From: an uncultured Prevotella sp.
GTDB taxonomy: Bacteria > Bacteroidota > Bacteroidia > Bacteroidales > Bacteroidaceae
DNA: 10,622 nucleotides
NCBI GenBank assembly: GCA_946998295.1
Contig: CAMPYS010000042.1
Span: 1 to 10,622, forward strand
Direction: 5' to 3'
The number at the start of each line of letters is the position of its first letter. Within the stretch, counting starts at the first letter, position 1. A model generated the notes under the pieces. The model was not told the origin of the DNA. It saw nothing but the letters and a program-made list of their open reading frames with translations, and made no database searches. Shown piece by piece: positions 1-5,222 of the stretch. The translations under genes were made by a program, and so were the position numbers.

Positions 1-45
1 TGCTTGCTCCTTGGATATTTGCCGAACAGCTTTGTTCTTCTTCAT
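1..45 (-). CDS. N-terminus of an unidentified protein, cut by the window edge
   Basis: An open frame starts with ATG at 45 and runs leftward off the window. The 15 visible residues (MKKNKAVRQISKEQA) are very basic. No Shine-Dalgarno is visible upstream, which is normal in Bacteroidetes. It lies 57 bases downstream of the leftward gene ending at 103, so the two could share a transcript. Too little is visible to assign a family, and a chance open frame cannot be excluded. Confidence 0.35.
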   Translation of the reverse strand, partial: MKKNKAVRQISKEQA

Positions 46-102
46 AATGAAAAACGATTTAATTGGTTGGTATGGAACTAAAAGAATATGTAGGTAAAAC
101 AC

Positions 103-348
103 TCAAGACGATTCGTCGGTTACGTCCGTCGAGTTCTCCGTTCCTGTTGTCTTGTCTTTGTCCAGATAGTCGTTGCGGTGCTGGTGCAGCCACTTTTGGG
201 TGTCCTCGTTGATGACATCAAAATACTTGTTTGAATAATAGCCGATTCCGCATGGTTCATTGTCGGTCTTTCGCAACGTCCATAACAAGTGCCTGAACCA
301 CAGAAGCCGCTCTGTATTGGCAAAGATGAGATTTACAAGTTCTTTCAT
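103..348 (-). CDS. small hypothetical protein (81 aa)
   Basis: Complete leftward ORF with ATG at 348 and TGA at 103-105. The N-terminal 30 residues are rich in Leu, Trp and basic residues (a LLWFRHLLWTLRKTDNEPCG stretch), with no clear membrane helix. The C-terminal third is acidic and Ser/Thr-rich and looks disordered. I do not recognise the family. It transcribes away from the S24 repressor, with about 490 bases between them. It may belong to the phage's other arm or to a neighbouring element, because it lies on the far side of the attachment core from the integrase. Confidence 0.5.
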   Translation of the reverse strand: MKELVNLIFANTERLLWFRHLLWTLRKTDNEPCGIGYYSNKYFDVINEDTQKWLHQHRNDYLDKDKTTGTENSTDVTDESS

Positions 349-841
349 AACAAAATATATTTAAGCGTTCATTGACTTATTTCCACACGACCGTCTATGC
401 TTATGTTATAATAAGCAGATTCATCCACGATTTACTTTATTTTATCTCTATATTTAATTATAGTTTGAAAAGTGAATGAAAACCCAATCGTGAAAACGTA
501 TGCTTTCCGCCATTCTTCCACAAACACAACCTTTCGGCATAAGCACCTGTCGTTACGGTCAAAACGGAGCAGGATTTTGCGAGTGTGGGTATATTCACAT
601 TGAGAGAGCAGTTTTATATATCGTTGATAAGACGAAAAGGACTGCACGGATTGAACCTTTATGTAGTGGAGGTCGGTTGTATATAAAACAAAAACCCCTG
701 CAAGTGGTCAAGCCTTGCAGAGGTGAGTTATCTAAACTCCCTATGGGGGAAAATTTAGCAATGCCATTCGCATCTCTTGACCAAATGCAATGCAAAGATA
801 CTATCTTTTATGATACTAACAAAATTTATGGAGGATAATTT
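349..841. other. about 490 bases without a convincing gene; leader of the S24 repressor
   Basis: Frames are open on both strands here (500-838 on +, 432-647 on -), but neither has a recognisable motif or a convincing start and they overlap each other, so I do not call them. The visible structure is a hairpin at 698-720 (CTGCAAG/CTTGCAG, 9-base loop), extended by a further two pairs past a mismatch, then a weaker one at 725-739 (GAGTT/AACTC). Just before the repressor lie a near-consensus -7 box TATCTTTT at 802-809 with TTG at 777-779 (22-base spacer, slightly long), a small palindrome AAAGATACTATCTTT at 794-808, and the GGAGG ribosome-binding site at 830-834. The palindrome could be an autoregulatory operator; that is a guess. 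Confidence 0.4.
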
Positions 842-1507
842 ATGGAAAAAACAAAAAAAGACAGATTACACAAGGTTATGAATGCCTTGGGGCTGACAGA
901 TTATCGGGTTTACACGGATGTACCTGGGATAACAAAGAACATGATGGTGAAATTACGTAATGGAGAGACAAAAGAGGCTTCTTCTGGAATACTGGAGCCA
1001 TTCTGTAGGTATTATAAGCAGGTAAACCCTATCTGGCTTCTCACTGGCGAGGGTTCCATGCTTGTTGACGAAGAAAACAAAGAAGCTCAGGTCGTTACGG
1101 ATGAGAAAACAAGGGGCTCGGTGCCGTACTACGGAGACCTCCCCGTGAGTGCGGGAAAGCAAGACCTTGCAACCATTCTTGACAACATGAAGCCAACTGG
1201 GTGGATAAACCTGCCTGGAATGCAGTCATCAATAGGGGCGTTCCCTGTCATAGGATGCTCAATGGAGCCAGACATCAAGCCGGGAGACTTCATATCCATA
1301 ATAGAAGTAGACAGATGGGAGAGATTGGACCCAGATAAGACATACATGATTATCACGCACGACGACCGAATGATTAAGCACCTGTCTATAGACGATAACG
1401 ATGATGAAATTCTATGGTGCATCTCTCCGAATTACCCTAAGTTCAAGATAGAAAAGTCGGAAATAGTTGCAATATATCGAGTGACGTTCCATGGGAGACT
1501 CGTGTAA
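842..1507 (+). CDS. LexA/CI-type phage repressor with S24 peptidase domain (221 aa)
   Basis: Predicted lysogeny repressor that self-cleaves on DNA damage. Residues 1-75 form the DNA-binding part and end in the NPIWLLTGEGSM signature (62-73) usual in Bacteroidetes XRE/S24 repressors. A linker contains PVSAG (101-105), in which Ala104-Gly105 fits the Ala-Gly cleavage site of LexA/CI proteins. Residues 120-221 are the S24/S26 peptidase fold: the catalytic Ser is expected at Ser140 in GCSMEPDIKPGDF, and the Lys at Lys179 in RMIKHL. The ATG at 842 follows GGAGG at 830-834 at good spacing, an unusually strong site for this lineage. The gene stops 83 bases before the tRNA-His-derived attachment core and reads toward it. 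The window holds a second repressor (6674-6946), so it is unclear which one runs the genetic switch, or whether the two belong to different elements. Confidence 0.9.
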   Translation: MEKTKKDRLHKVMNALGLTDYRVYTDVPGITKNMMVKLRNGETKEASSGILEPFCRYYKQVNPIWLLTGEGSMLVDEENKEAQVVTDEKTRGSVPYYGDLPVSAGKQDLATILDNMKPTGWINLPGMQSSIGAFPVIGCSMEPDIKPGDFISIIEVDRWERLDPDKTYMIITHDDRMIKHLSIDDNDDEILWCISPNYPKFKIEKSEIVAIYRVTFHGRLV

Positions 1508-1590
1508 TATTTTAGCATTGTTTTAGCAACATCATAACAAATAGGCGTATCATGATGAAAATGAGATAGATAAAAACATAAGCTTTCCGT

Positions 1591-1632
1591 TTGTGGTTCT
1601 GAATGTCGTGGGTTCGAGTCCCACCTTCCACC
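1591..1632 (+). other. attachment-site core: 3' part of tRNA-His(GTG)
   Basis: The segment reads as tRNA positions 32-73: anticodon loop TTGTGGT (1591-1597, anticodon GTG at 1593-1595), anticodon-stem 3' strand TCTGA (1598-1602), variable loop ATGTC (1603-1607), T stem GTGGG/CCCAC (1608-1612 and 1620-1624) around loop TTCGAGT, acceptor 3' strand CTTCCAC (1625-1631) and discriminator C at 1632. C73 is specific to tRNA-His. The 5' half is absent: nothing upstream supplies a GTGGAAG acceptor strand, and the bases before the loop (TCCGT) do not pair properly with TCTGA. This is therefore not a working gene but the part an integrating element carries to rebuild the host tRNA. The exact left limit of the core cannot be set without the host sequence. 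Confidence 0.85.
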
Positions 1633-1646
1633 CTCCAAGAAAACAA

Positions 1647-1685
1647 GCGGAAAGCCCGACAAACAAAGGCTTTCCGCTTTTATTT
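1647..1685 (+). terminator. Rho-independent terminator after the tRNA-His fragment
   Basis: Perfect 10-bp stem GCGGAAAGCC (1647-1656) / GGCTTTCCGC (1668-1677), extended by two A:T pairs, with an 11-base loop, then TTTTATTTTA. It lies 14 bases past the tRNA end. If this side belongs to the element, then after integration it would terminate the rebuilt tRNA-His transcript and shield the integrase from it. A copy of GCTTTCCG also lies just before the core (1582-1589), so the core is flanked by a 13-base inverted repeat (1582-1594 / 1643-1655, 12 of 13 matching). Confidence 0.85.
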
Positions 1686-1779
1686 TATCCTATAAGCATT
1701 AACAAATAGTGACTACAAGTGGCCTATAAATAACACAAGTGACAATAATTTGTTTTAGCACAGTTTAAACAAGTCTATT

Positions 1780-2985
1780 ATGGCAACATTTAAGGCAACC
1801 ATTTTCAAAAACAGGCAACGTCCTGACAAAACGTGGAATGTGGTAATACGTTTTACGCACAACAGAAAAGTAAGGTATATTCCAACTACCATGTATGTGA
1901 CAAAAAAAGACCTTACGACATCATTGAAGATAAAGAACGCATACATCATTGATAGGTGCAACGACCTGATTAAAGTATACAGGGAGAGAGTTAATGAGCT
2001 TAGCCTTGAATTTAATAATATTGATATTGGGGTTGTTGTGAATTACATCAAGCAAAAGAAGGACAACAAGGGAATATCTTTCACTAACTTTGCGGACAGA
2101 TGGATGAAGCAGCATACAGAAATTAAAGGAATGAAAAACTACAAGACTTCACTTAACGCATTTTGCACCTTTATGGGGCGTGAAAACATCTTGTGTGATG
2201 AAGTTACCGTAAAAACGATGAAGGCCTTTGAAAACAGCTTAAACGACCGTCCTCGTGCACAGTCTCTATACCCAAACTGCATTAAGACCATGTTCAACGC
2301 GGCGAAAGAGTGTTATAATGATGAAGATAACGACATCATTCGCATTAAGCACTCGCTTGACAGATATAGACCACCAAGGCAGAATATAGCAGAGAAAAGG
2401 GCACTGGGAGTGGAGAAAATAAGAGAGATTTTCGCCTTGCCATACGACAATATCAAGACAAAAGGAAAGGATAGCCGCCACGACCTTGCCCTCGATTGTT
2501 TCAAACTGTCTTTCTGCCTTATGGGTATAAACTCTGCCGACCTGTACAATGCTATTGAAATTGATGGCAGGACAATTACATACCAACGTATGAAAACAAG
2601 GGGTAGAAGAAGTGATAAGGCAGAAATACAAGTGGATGTGCAGCCGTGCATCATGCCACTTGTAAATAAGTATCGTGGAAATGAGAGAGTTTTTAATTTT
2701 AATGAGAGATTTAGTTCTATGGAAAGTATGAACCGCGCGATAAACATCGGACTAAAGGAAGTTGGCCGTGAAGTTGGAGTAGATAATCTGCAATTCTACG
2801 CTGCCAGACACTCGCTCGCAACCATAGCAGTGAATGACGTGGGGATAAGCAAGTATATTGTCAATGATATGCTCAATCACACCGACCCAGCCTTAAGAGT
2901 GACAGAGTTGTATATCAAAAAGGACTTTAAGGCTATCAACGAAGCAAATGTAAAAGTTTTAGACTATGTATTAAAAACGAGTTAA
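1780..2985 (+). CDS. int: tyrosine recombinase / phage integrase (401 aa)
   Basis: Site-specific recombinase expected to integrate and excise the element at the tRNA-His core lying 147 bases upstream. Residues 1-90 form an N-terminal arm-binding region, 100-190 the SAM-like core-binding domain, and 205-395 the catalytic domain. Visible catalytic residues are Lys272 in the beta-hairpin (YQRMKTRGR), Arg343 in YAARHSLAT (the usual His three residues earlier is Tyr340), His367 in MLNHTD and the nucleophile Tyr378 in TELYIKKD. The first catalytic Arg, normally in a G-M-R motif, is Asn251 in LMGINSADL. Loss of this Arg is known in Bacteroidetes recombinases such as that of CTnDOT, so the enzyme is probably active. 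Length is usual for the group. No clear consensus promoter is seen upstream; ATAATTTG at 1746-1753 is close to a -7 box. Confidence 0.93.
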   Translation: MATFKATIFKNRQRPDKTWNVVIRFTHNRKVRYIPTTMYVTKKDLTTSLKIKNAYIIDRCNDLIKVYRERVNELSLEFNNIDIGVVVNYIKQKKDNKGISFTNFADRWMKQHTEIKGMKNYKTSLNAFCTFMGRENILCDEVTVKTMKAFENSLNDRPRAQSLYPNCIKTMFNAAKECYNDEDNDIIRIKHSLDRYRPPRQNIAEKRALGVEKIREIFALPYDNIKTKGKDSRHDLALDCFKLSFCLMGINSADLYNAIEIDGRTITYQRMKTRGRRSDKAEIQVDVQPCIMPLVNKYRGNERVFNFNERFSSMESMNRAINIGLKEVGREVGVDNLQFYAARHSLATIAVNDVGISKYIVNDMLNHTDPALRVTELYIKKDFKAINEANVKVLDYVLKTS

Positions 2986-3105
2986 CACAGCAGTTAACAC
3001 AGCAGTTAACACAGTAAGCACATTTATAATTATATAGAAACAAGATAGTTGCAGAGATGAAAATAAAAAGGTAACACAGCAGCTAACACAGTAGGTAACA
3101 CACCT
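2981..3105 (+). repeat. six 12-bp repeats in two clusters after the integrase
   Basis: Consensus GNTAACACAGYA. Cluster 1 holds three head-to-tail units at 2981-2992, 2993-3004 and 3005-3016; the first overlaps the integrase stop codon. Cluster 2 holds three more at 3070-3081, 3082-3093 and 3094-3105 (the last diverges at its end). All units face the same way, with 53 bases of A/T-rich sequence between clusters. Regular 12-bp spacing suggests a protein-binding array rather than slippage alone. Candidates are sites for an excision or directionality factor, or iterons of a replication or copy-control protein. No other gene feature explains this stretch. Confidence 0.75.
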
Positions 3106-3150
3106 TGTTGCTTAATTTTTGTTATTGTATTTCAATAGAATAATGCAAGA

Positions 3151-3197
3151 TTTATCTAAGCGAAATTTTGCAGATTTGATTGTTTGCCATATTTTTG
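3151..3197 (+). promoter_or_regulatory. promoter with shared 22-base upstream element
   Basis: TTG at 3168-3170, a 19-base spacer, then TATTTTTG at 3190-3197, matching the Bacteroidetes TAnnTTTG -7 box. Overlapping the -33 side is a 22-base element (3151-3172, beginning TTTATCTAAG) that recurs with two mismatches at 8027-8048, also on a promoter. Transcription would begin a few bases after 3197, just ahead of the ATG at 3214, which argues against the upstream in-frame TTG at 3184. Confidence 0.6.
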
Positions 3198-3213
3198 TGG
3201 AAAACCGCAATCT

Positions 3214-3618
3214 ATGGAACAGATAATCGAGACCATTAAGAGAATTGAAAAGGCACGCACGGCACTTCGTCAGGCTATTGTAGACAATGAGCTGGCCACG
3301 TCTCCACGACTGAAAGACTTGGCTTTGATACCAAAGATTTATGAGATATTTAAGGGCATCAAGGGAGGCGACATTACGGTGAATGACCGCAAGGAGTTCA
3401 TCTTTGTGGTCATCTATTTATATGCGCCACAAAAACTATTTGGAGGAAAAATGCCACATGGAATGCGCAGGGCTGTTGCGCACATCACAGGGATAACTTG
3501 TGCAAGTGTCATTTCCGCCACATGCACCGAATTGATGGTGCTTTACACCACCTACTCTGATTTCAGGCGAGGAGTTGACGAACTTCTGAACAGGGTGATG
3601 GAAAGGATGGGGAAATAA
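3214..3618 (+). CDS. conserved hypothetical protein of Bacteroidales phages (134 aa)
   Basis: The frame is open from a TTG at 3184, but the promoter at 3168-3197 places the transcript start after that codon, so I take the ATG at 3214. Residues 1-55 look helical (MEQIIETIKRIEKARTALRQ...). The middle carries IYLYAPQKLFGGKMPHGMRR, followed by AVAHITGITCASVIS, which resembles a helix-turn-helix, and YSDFRRGVDELLNRV near the C-terminus. The pattern recalls small proteins next to integrases in Bacteroidales elements, and a DNA-binding role, perhaps an excision or regulatory factor, is plausible but unproven. It is a single-gene transcript closed by the terminator at 3618-3646. Confidence 0.8.
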   Translation: MEQIIETIKRIEKARTALRQAIVDNELATSPRLKDLALIPKIYEIFKGIKGGDITVNDRKEFIFVVIYLYAPQKLFGGKMPHGMRRAVAHITGITCASVISATCTELMVLYTTYSDFRRGVDELLNRVMERMGK

Positions 3619-3646
3619 AAAGGGCAGTCTCAATGGCTACCCTTTT
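3618..3646. terminator. bidirectional terminator between convergent genes
   Basis: AAAAGGGCAG (3618-3627) pairs with CTACCCTTTT (3637-3646) with one mismatch around a 9-base loop. T-rich sequence follows on the + side (TTTTATGTGTTTTTATT), and A-rich sequence on the + side before the stem gives a U-tract on the - strand. It sits between the convergent stops at 3618 and 3655, so it serves both. GGCTACCCTTTTAT recurs at 4895-4908, after the paralogous leftward gene, but without the pairing arm. Confidence 0.75.
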
Positions 3647-3654
3647 ATGTGTTT

Positions 3655-3927
3655 TTATTCTAATATCAAATCTTCTTTACTATGATATTCGTAGATTTTC
3701 GATTTTGGATTATAGCATTGATATTTCATTATATCATATTTATATTTTATAATCTCCACTTCCACGTGAGTTGATTTCACAATAGCCTTCTTGTCAGGAA
3801 GTGGAATGAAATTTGAAAAATACTCTTTCAACTTGATAACATCGTTTGTCATTCCCCATAGTTTGAAGAAGAGAATGATTTGAAGAATACCAAACACGAT
3901 GATGATTAAATATACAAATGCTTCCAT
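3655..3927 (-). CDS. small single-pass membrane protein (90 aa), paralogue of 4916-5215
   Basis: The N-terminal hydrophobic helix (about residues 5-24) ends in FGILQIILFFKLWGMTNDV, shared almost exactly with the protein at 4916-5215. The rest is a charged soluble tail containing YQCYNPKSKIYEYHSKEDL, parallel to YKCVDSKTNEPCGVYSYEEL in the paralogue. A lone membrane helix with a short tail suggests inner-membrane anchoring with a cytoplasmic domain, but orientation cannot be fixed. It is the last gene of the leftward block. Small membrane proteins in lysogeny regions are sometimes superinfection-exclusion factors; that is speculation here. Confidence 0.8.
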   Translation of the reverse strand: MEAFVYLIIIVFGILQIILFFKLWGMTNDVIKLKEYFSNFIPLPDKKAIVKSTHVEVEIIKYKYDIMKYQCYNPKSKIYEYHSKEDLILE

Positions 3928-3940
3928 ATTGAATTTTATT

Positions 3941-4074
3941 TTATCGTTTACTTAGCAAGTAGTAAGGATTATGCTCCATAAGTGCAACTATTTCTCCTCT
4001 TTTTTTTACTTGGATTCCAATAATTTGGGGAGATAATCCAGTGCAACAGGGTCTCTTTTTCTGAAATATTCCAT
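3941..4074 (-). other. two very short leftward reading frames between the Bro-N and membrane-protein genes
   Basis: The 162 bases between the genes at 4090 and 3927 hold two consecutive short frames: 4074-4006 (22 codons, MEYFRKRDPVALDYLPKLLE...) and 3979-3941 (12 codons, MEHNPYYLLSKR), the second preceded by AGAGGAGA, a good ribosome-binding site for this lineage. The second stops 13 bases before the ATG of the membrane protein, so either could be a translated leader. They could equally be chance or the remains of a decayed gene. Confidence 0.25.
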
Positions 4075-4089
4075 AGCGTGATTAGGTAT

Positions 4090-4788
4090 TCAATCTTCAT
4101 TGATGTATCTAATGAACATTGGTAAGGCATCTATATGATACATATTAGCATCTACCTCCCTGCCATCGGGAAATGTATGTTTATATGTCTTTGCTGTATC
4201 GTAAAACTCTGAATTGTGGCGTTTGAGGAATTTTGCAAAGCCACGCCCAACGCTAATATCTGGCATCATCTGCTGACCATGCTCCCCTTTGTCAGGAATC
4301 GAATAGCCAACCTTTTCAAGTTCCATGTATAGGCGTGCATACATCTCTGATATGACAGAGAAATAGTCTCTTGGGAGTTTATGATAGTTGTCCTTGTATC
4401 TCTCTATGAAATTAGGTAATGCCGTTCTGTCAATCTTCCCATAATAGCCGCGCTTGCGGATAGACGGCACCACTTCATCAAAGAGCCATTTCTCAAACTT
4501 TTCCGCACTTGGCAGCTTTGACCTTATTATAAGACGATATACGTCTCCCTCTTTAATGTACTTAATACTCTGATTAACAGGCTTTCCCCATTGGTTGGGG
4601 ATGGGGGTCTCCAAAACAACGACCCCCTTACAATGTCTTGTAACGGCGTCTGCTGGACTTGCGTACCCTAACACACGAGCAACGTCTGTCGCCCCAAACA
4701 GTACACTACCGTCCTCCTGCTCAATAGTTCTTATCTCATTGAACAACTGCTCTTCTTCACTCTGATACTTGAATATCTGTAACTGCAT
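4090..4788 (-). CDS. Bro-N domain phage antirepressor-like protein (232 aa)
   Basis: Residues 12-115 are a Bro-N (BRO family N-terminal) DNA-binding domain: FGATDVARVLGYASPADAV (31-49), RHCKG (51-55), YIKEGDVYRLIIRSKLPSAE (77-96) and FEKWLFDEVVPSIRKRG (98-114). Residues 115-232 form a second domain (PRDYFSVISEMYARLY, SVGRGFAKFLK, TYKHTFPDGREVDA) of a kind seen at the C-terminus of other Bro-N proteins; I cannot name it with confidence (P63C-like is possible). Bro-N proteins in temperate phages often act as antirepressors or regulators of replication genes. The ATG at 4788 follows AGGAAA on the coding strand. Being in the same leftward block as the XRE repressor is unusual for an antirepressor and may mean a lysogeny-stage role. 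Confidence 0.85.
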   Translation of the reverse strand: MQLQIFKYQSEEEQLFNEIRTIEQEDGSVLFGATDVARVLGYASPADAVTRHCKGVVVLETPIPNQWGKPVNQSIKYIKEGDVYRLIIRSKLPSAEKFEKWLFDEVVPSIRKRGYYGKIDRTALPNFIERYKDNYHKLPRDYFSVISEMYARLYMELEKVGYSIPDKGEHGQQMMPDISVGRGFAKFLKRHNSEFYDTAKTYKHTFPDGREVDANMYHIDALPMFIRYINED

Positions 4789-4915
4789 AGCTTATTTTCC
4801 TTTCAACTCTACAATTATTTTTTCCAGCTCTTGCCAACGAAGTAATCTCCCTCAACTCGCCGTTGCATCTGACTATGGCGAGGAAGTCATTAACGGCTAC
4901 CCTTTTATTCTTATG
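4757..4915 (-). pseudogene. possible gene remnant reading in frame after the 99-aa membrane protein
   Basis: After the TAA at 4918-4916 the same frame stays open for 52 codons to a TGA at 4759-4757, inside the start of the Bro-N gene. It encodes protein-like sequence (AVNDFLAIVRCNGELREITS, then LARAGKNNCRVERK) but has no ATG; only a TTG lies part-way. It may be the leftover 3' end of a lost gene, or an extension of the membrane protein reached only by readthrough. A 53-codon open stretch can also arise by chance, so this is tentative. Confidence 0.3.
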
Positions 4916-5215
4916 TTATCTTAATACTTCTAATTCTTCGTAAGAATAGACTCCACATGGCTCATTTGTCTTGCTATCAACACATTTATATTGATTGTTT
5001 TCACGAGCCACTACACGCACCTGCTTTCCTATTGCTCGAATACGGACACTCTTTCCAAGTAAATTTTGTCGGTTATGTGGCTCTTCTGCTGTAGGAGCAA
5101 ACTTTTTCCGAAGTGCAGCTACATCATTTGTCATTATCCACAACTTAAAAAATAGGATAATCTGCAATATACCGAAGATTATTAGCAAGATTGCGAATAG
5201 GTTTAGGTCTTCCAT
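4916..5215 (-). CDS. small single-pass membrane protein (99 aa), paralogue of 3655-3927
   Basis: Membrane helix at about residues 6-26 (LFAILLIIFGILQIILFFKL), then WIMTNDVAALRKKF and a basic tail, VRIRAIGKQVRVVARENNQY, that resembles a small beta-rich domain and ends in YSYEELEVLR. It shares the helix and the MTNDV junction with the 90-aa protein at 3655-3927, and both are followed by GGCTACCCTTTTAT on the + strand, so the duplicated unit included the 3' flank. The start is 7 bases past the stop of the nuclease-like gene, implying co-transcription and possibly translational coupling. Function unknown. Its place directly behind a predicted defence protein makes an accessory membrane role worth considering. 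Confidence 0.82.
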   Translation of the reverse strand: MEDLNLFAILLIIFGILQIILFFKLWIMTNDVAALRKKFAPTAEEPHNRQNLLGKSVRIRAIGKQVRVVARENNQYKCVDSKTNEPCGVYSYEELEVLR

Positions 5216-5222
5216 AAAATAA

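Larger units (their letters stand above)
1518..1760 (+). repeat. direct repeats flanking the attachment core (candidate integrase arm sites)
   Basis: TTGTTTTAGCA occurs at 1518-1528 and again at 1750-1760, that is, on both sides of the tRNA-derived core. On the integrase side ACAAGTG occurs at 1715-1721 and 1735-1741, exactly 20 bp apart, about two helical turns. Lambda-type integrases bind core sites and separate arm sites flanking the crossover, and this arrangement fits that. The repeats are short and A/T-rich, so chance is possible. Confidence 0.4.

Noticed and set aside
432..647. 71-codon leftward frame
   Set aside because: Overlaps the frame above, no motif, and ends in low-complexity A/T-rich sequence.
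500..838. 112-codon rightward frame upstream of the S24 repressor, ending in its ribosome-binding site
   Set aside because: No recognisable motif, no leader or promoter at its start, odd composition, and overlapping open frames on the other strand. Kept only as part of the non-coding region description.
1560..1632. A complete tRNA-His gene
   Set aside because: The 3' part is canonical but no acceptor, D-arm or paired anticodon 5' strand exists upstream, so only a fragment is called.
2266..2747. Long leftward frames opposite the integrase
   Set aside because: Shadows of the integrase gene with no protein-like motifs.
2981..3105. CRISPR array
   Set aside because: Units are 12 bp and directly adjacent with no spacers; no cas genes are present.
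3184..3213. TTG start ten codons upstream of the 134-aa protein
   Set aside because: The promoter -7 box at 3190-3197 lies inside this extension, so the transcript would begin after the TTG.
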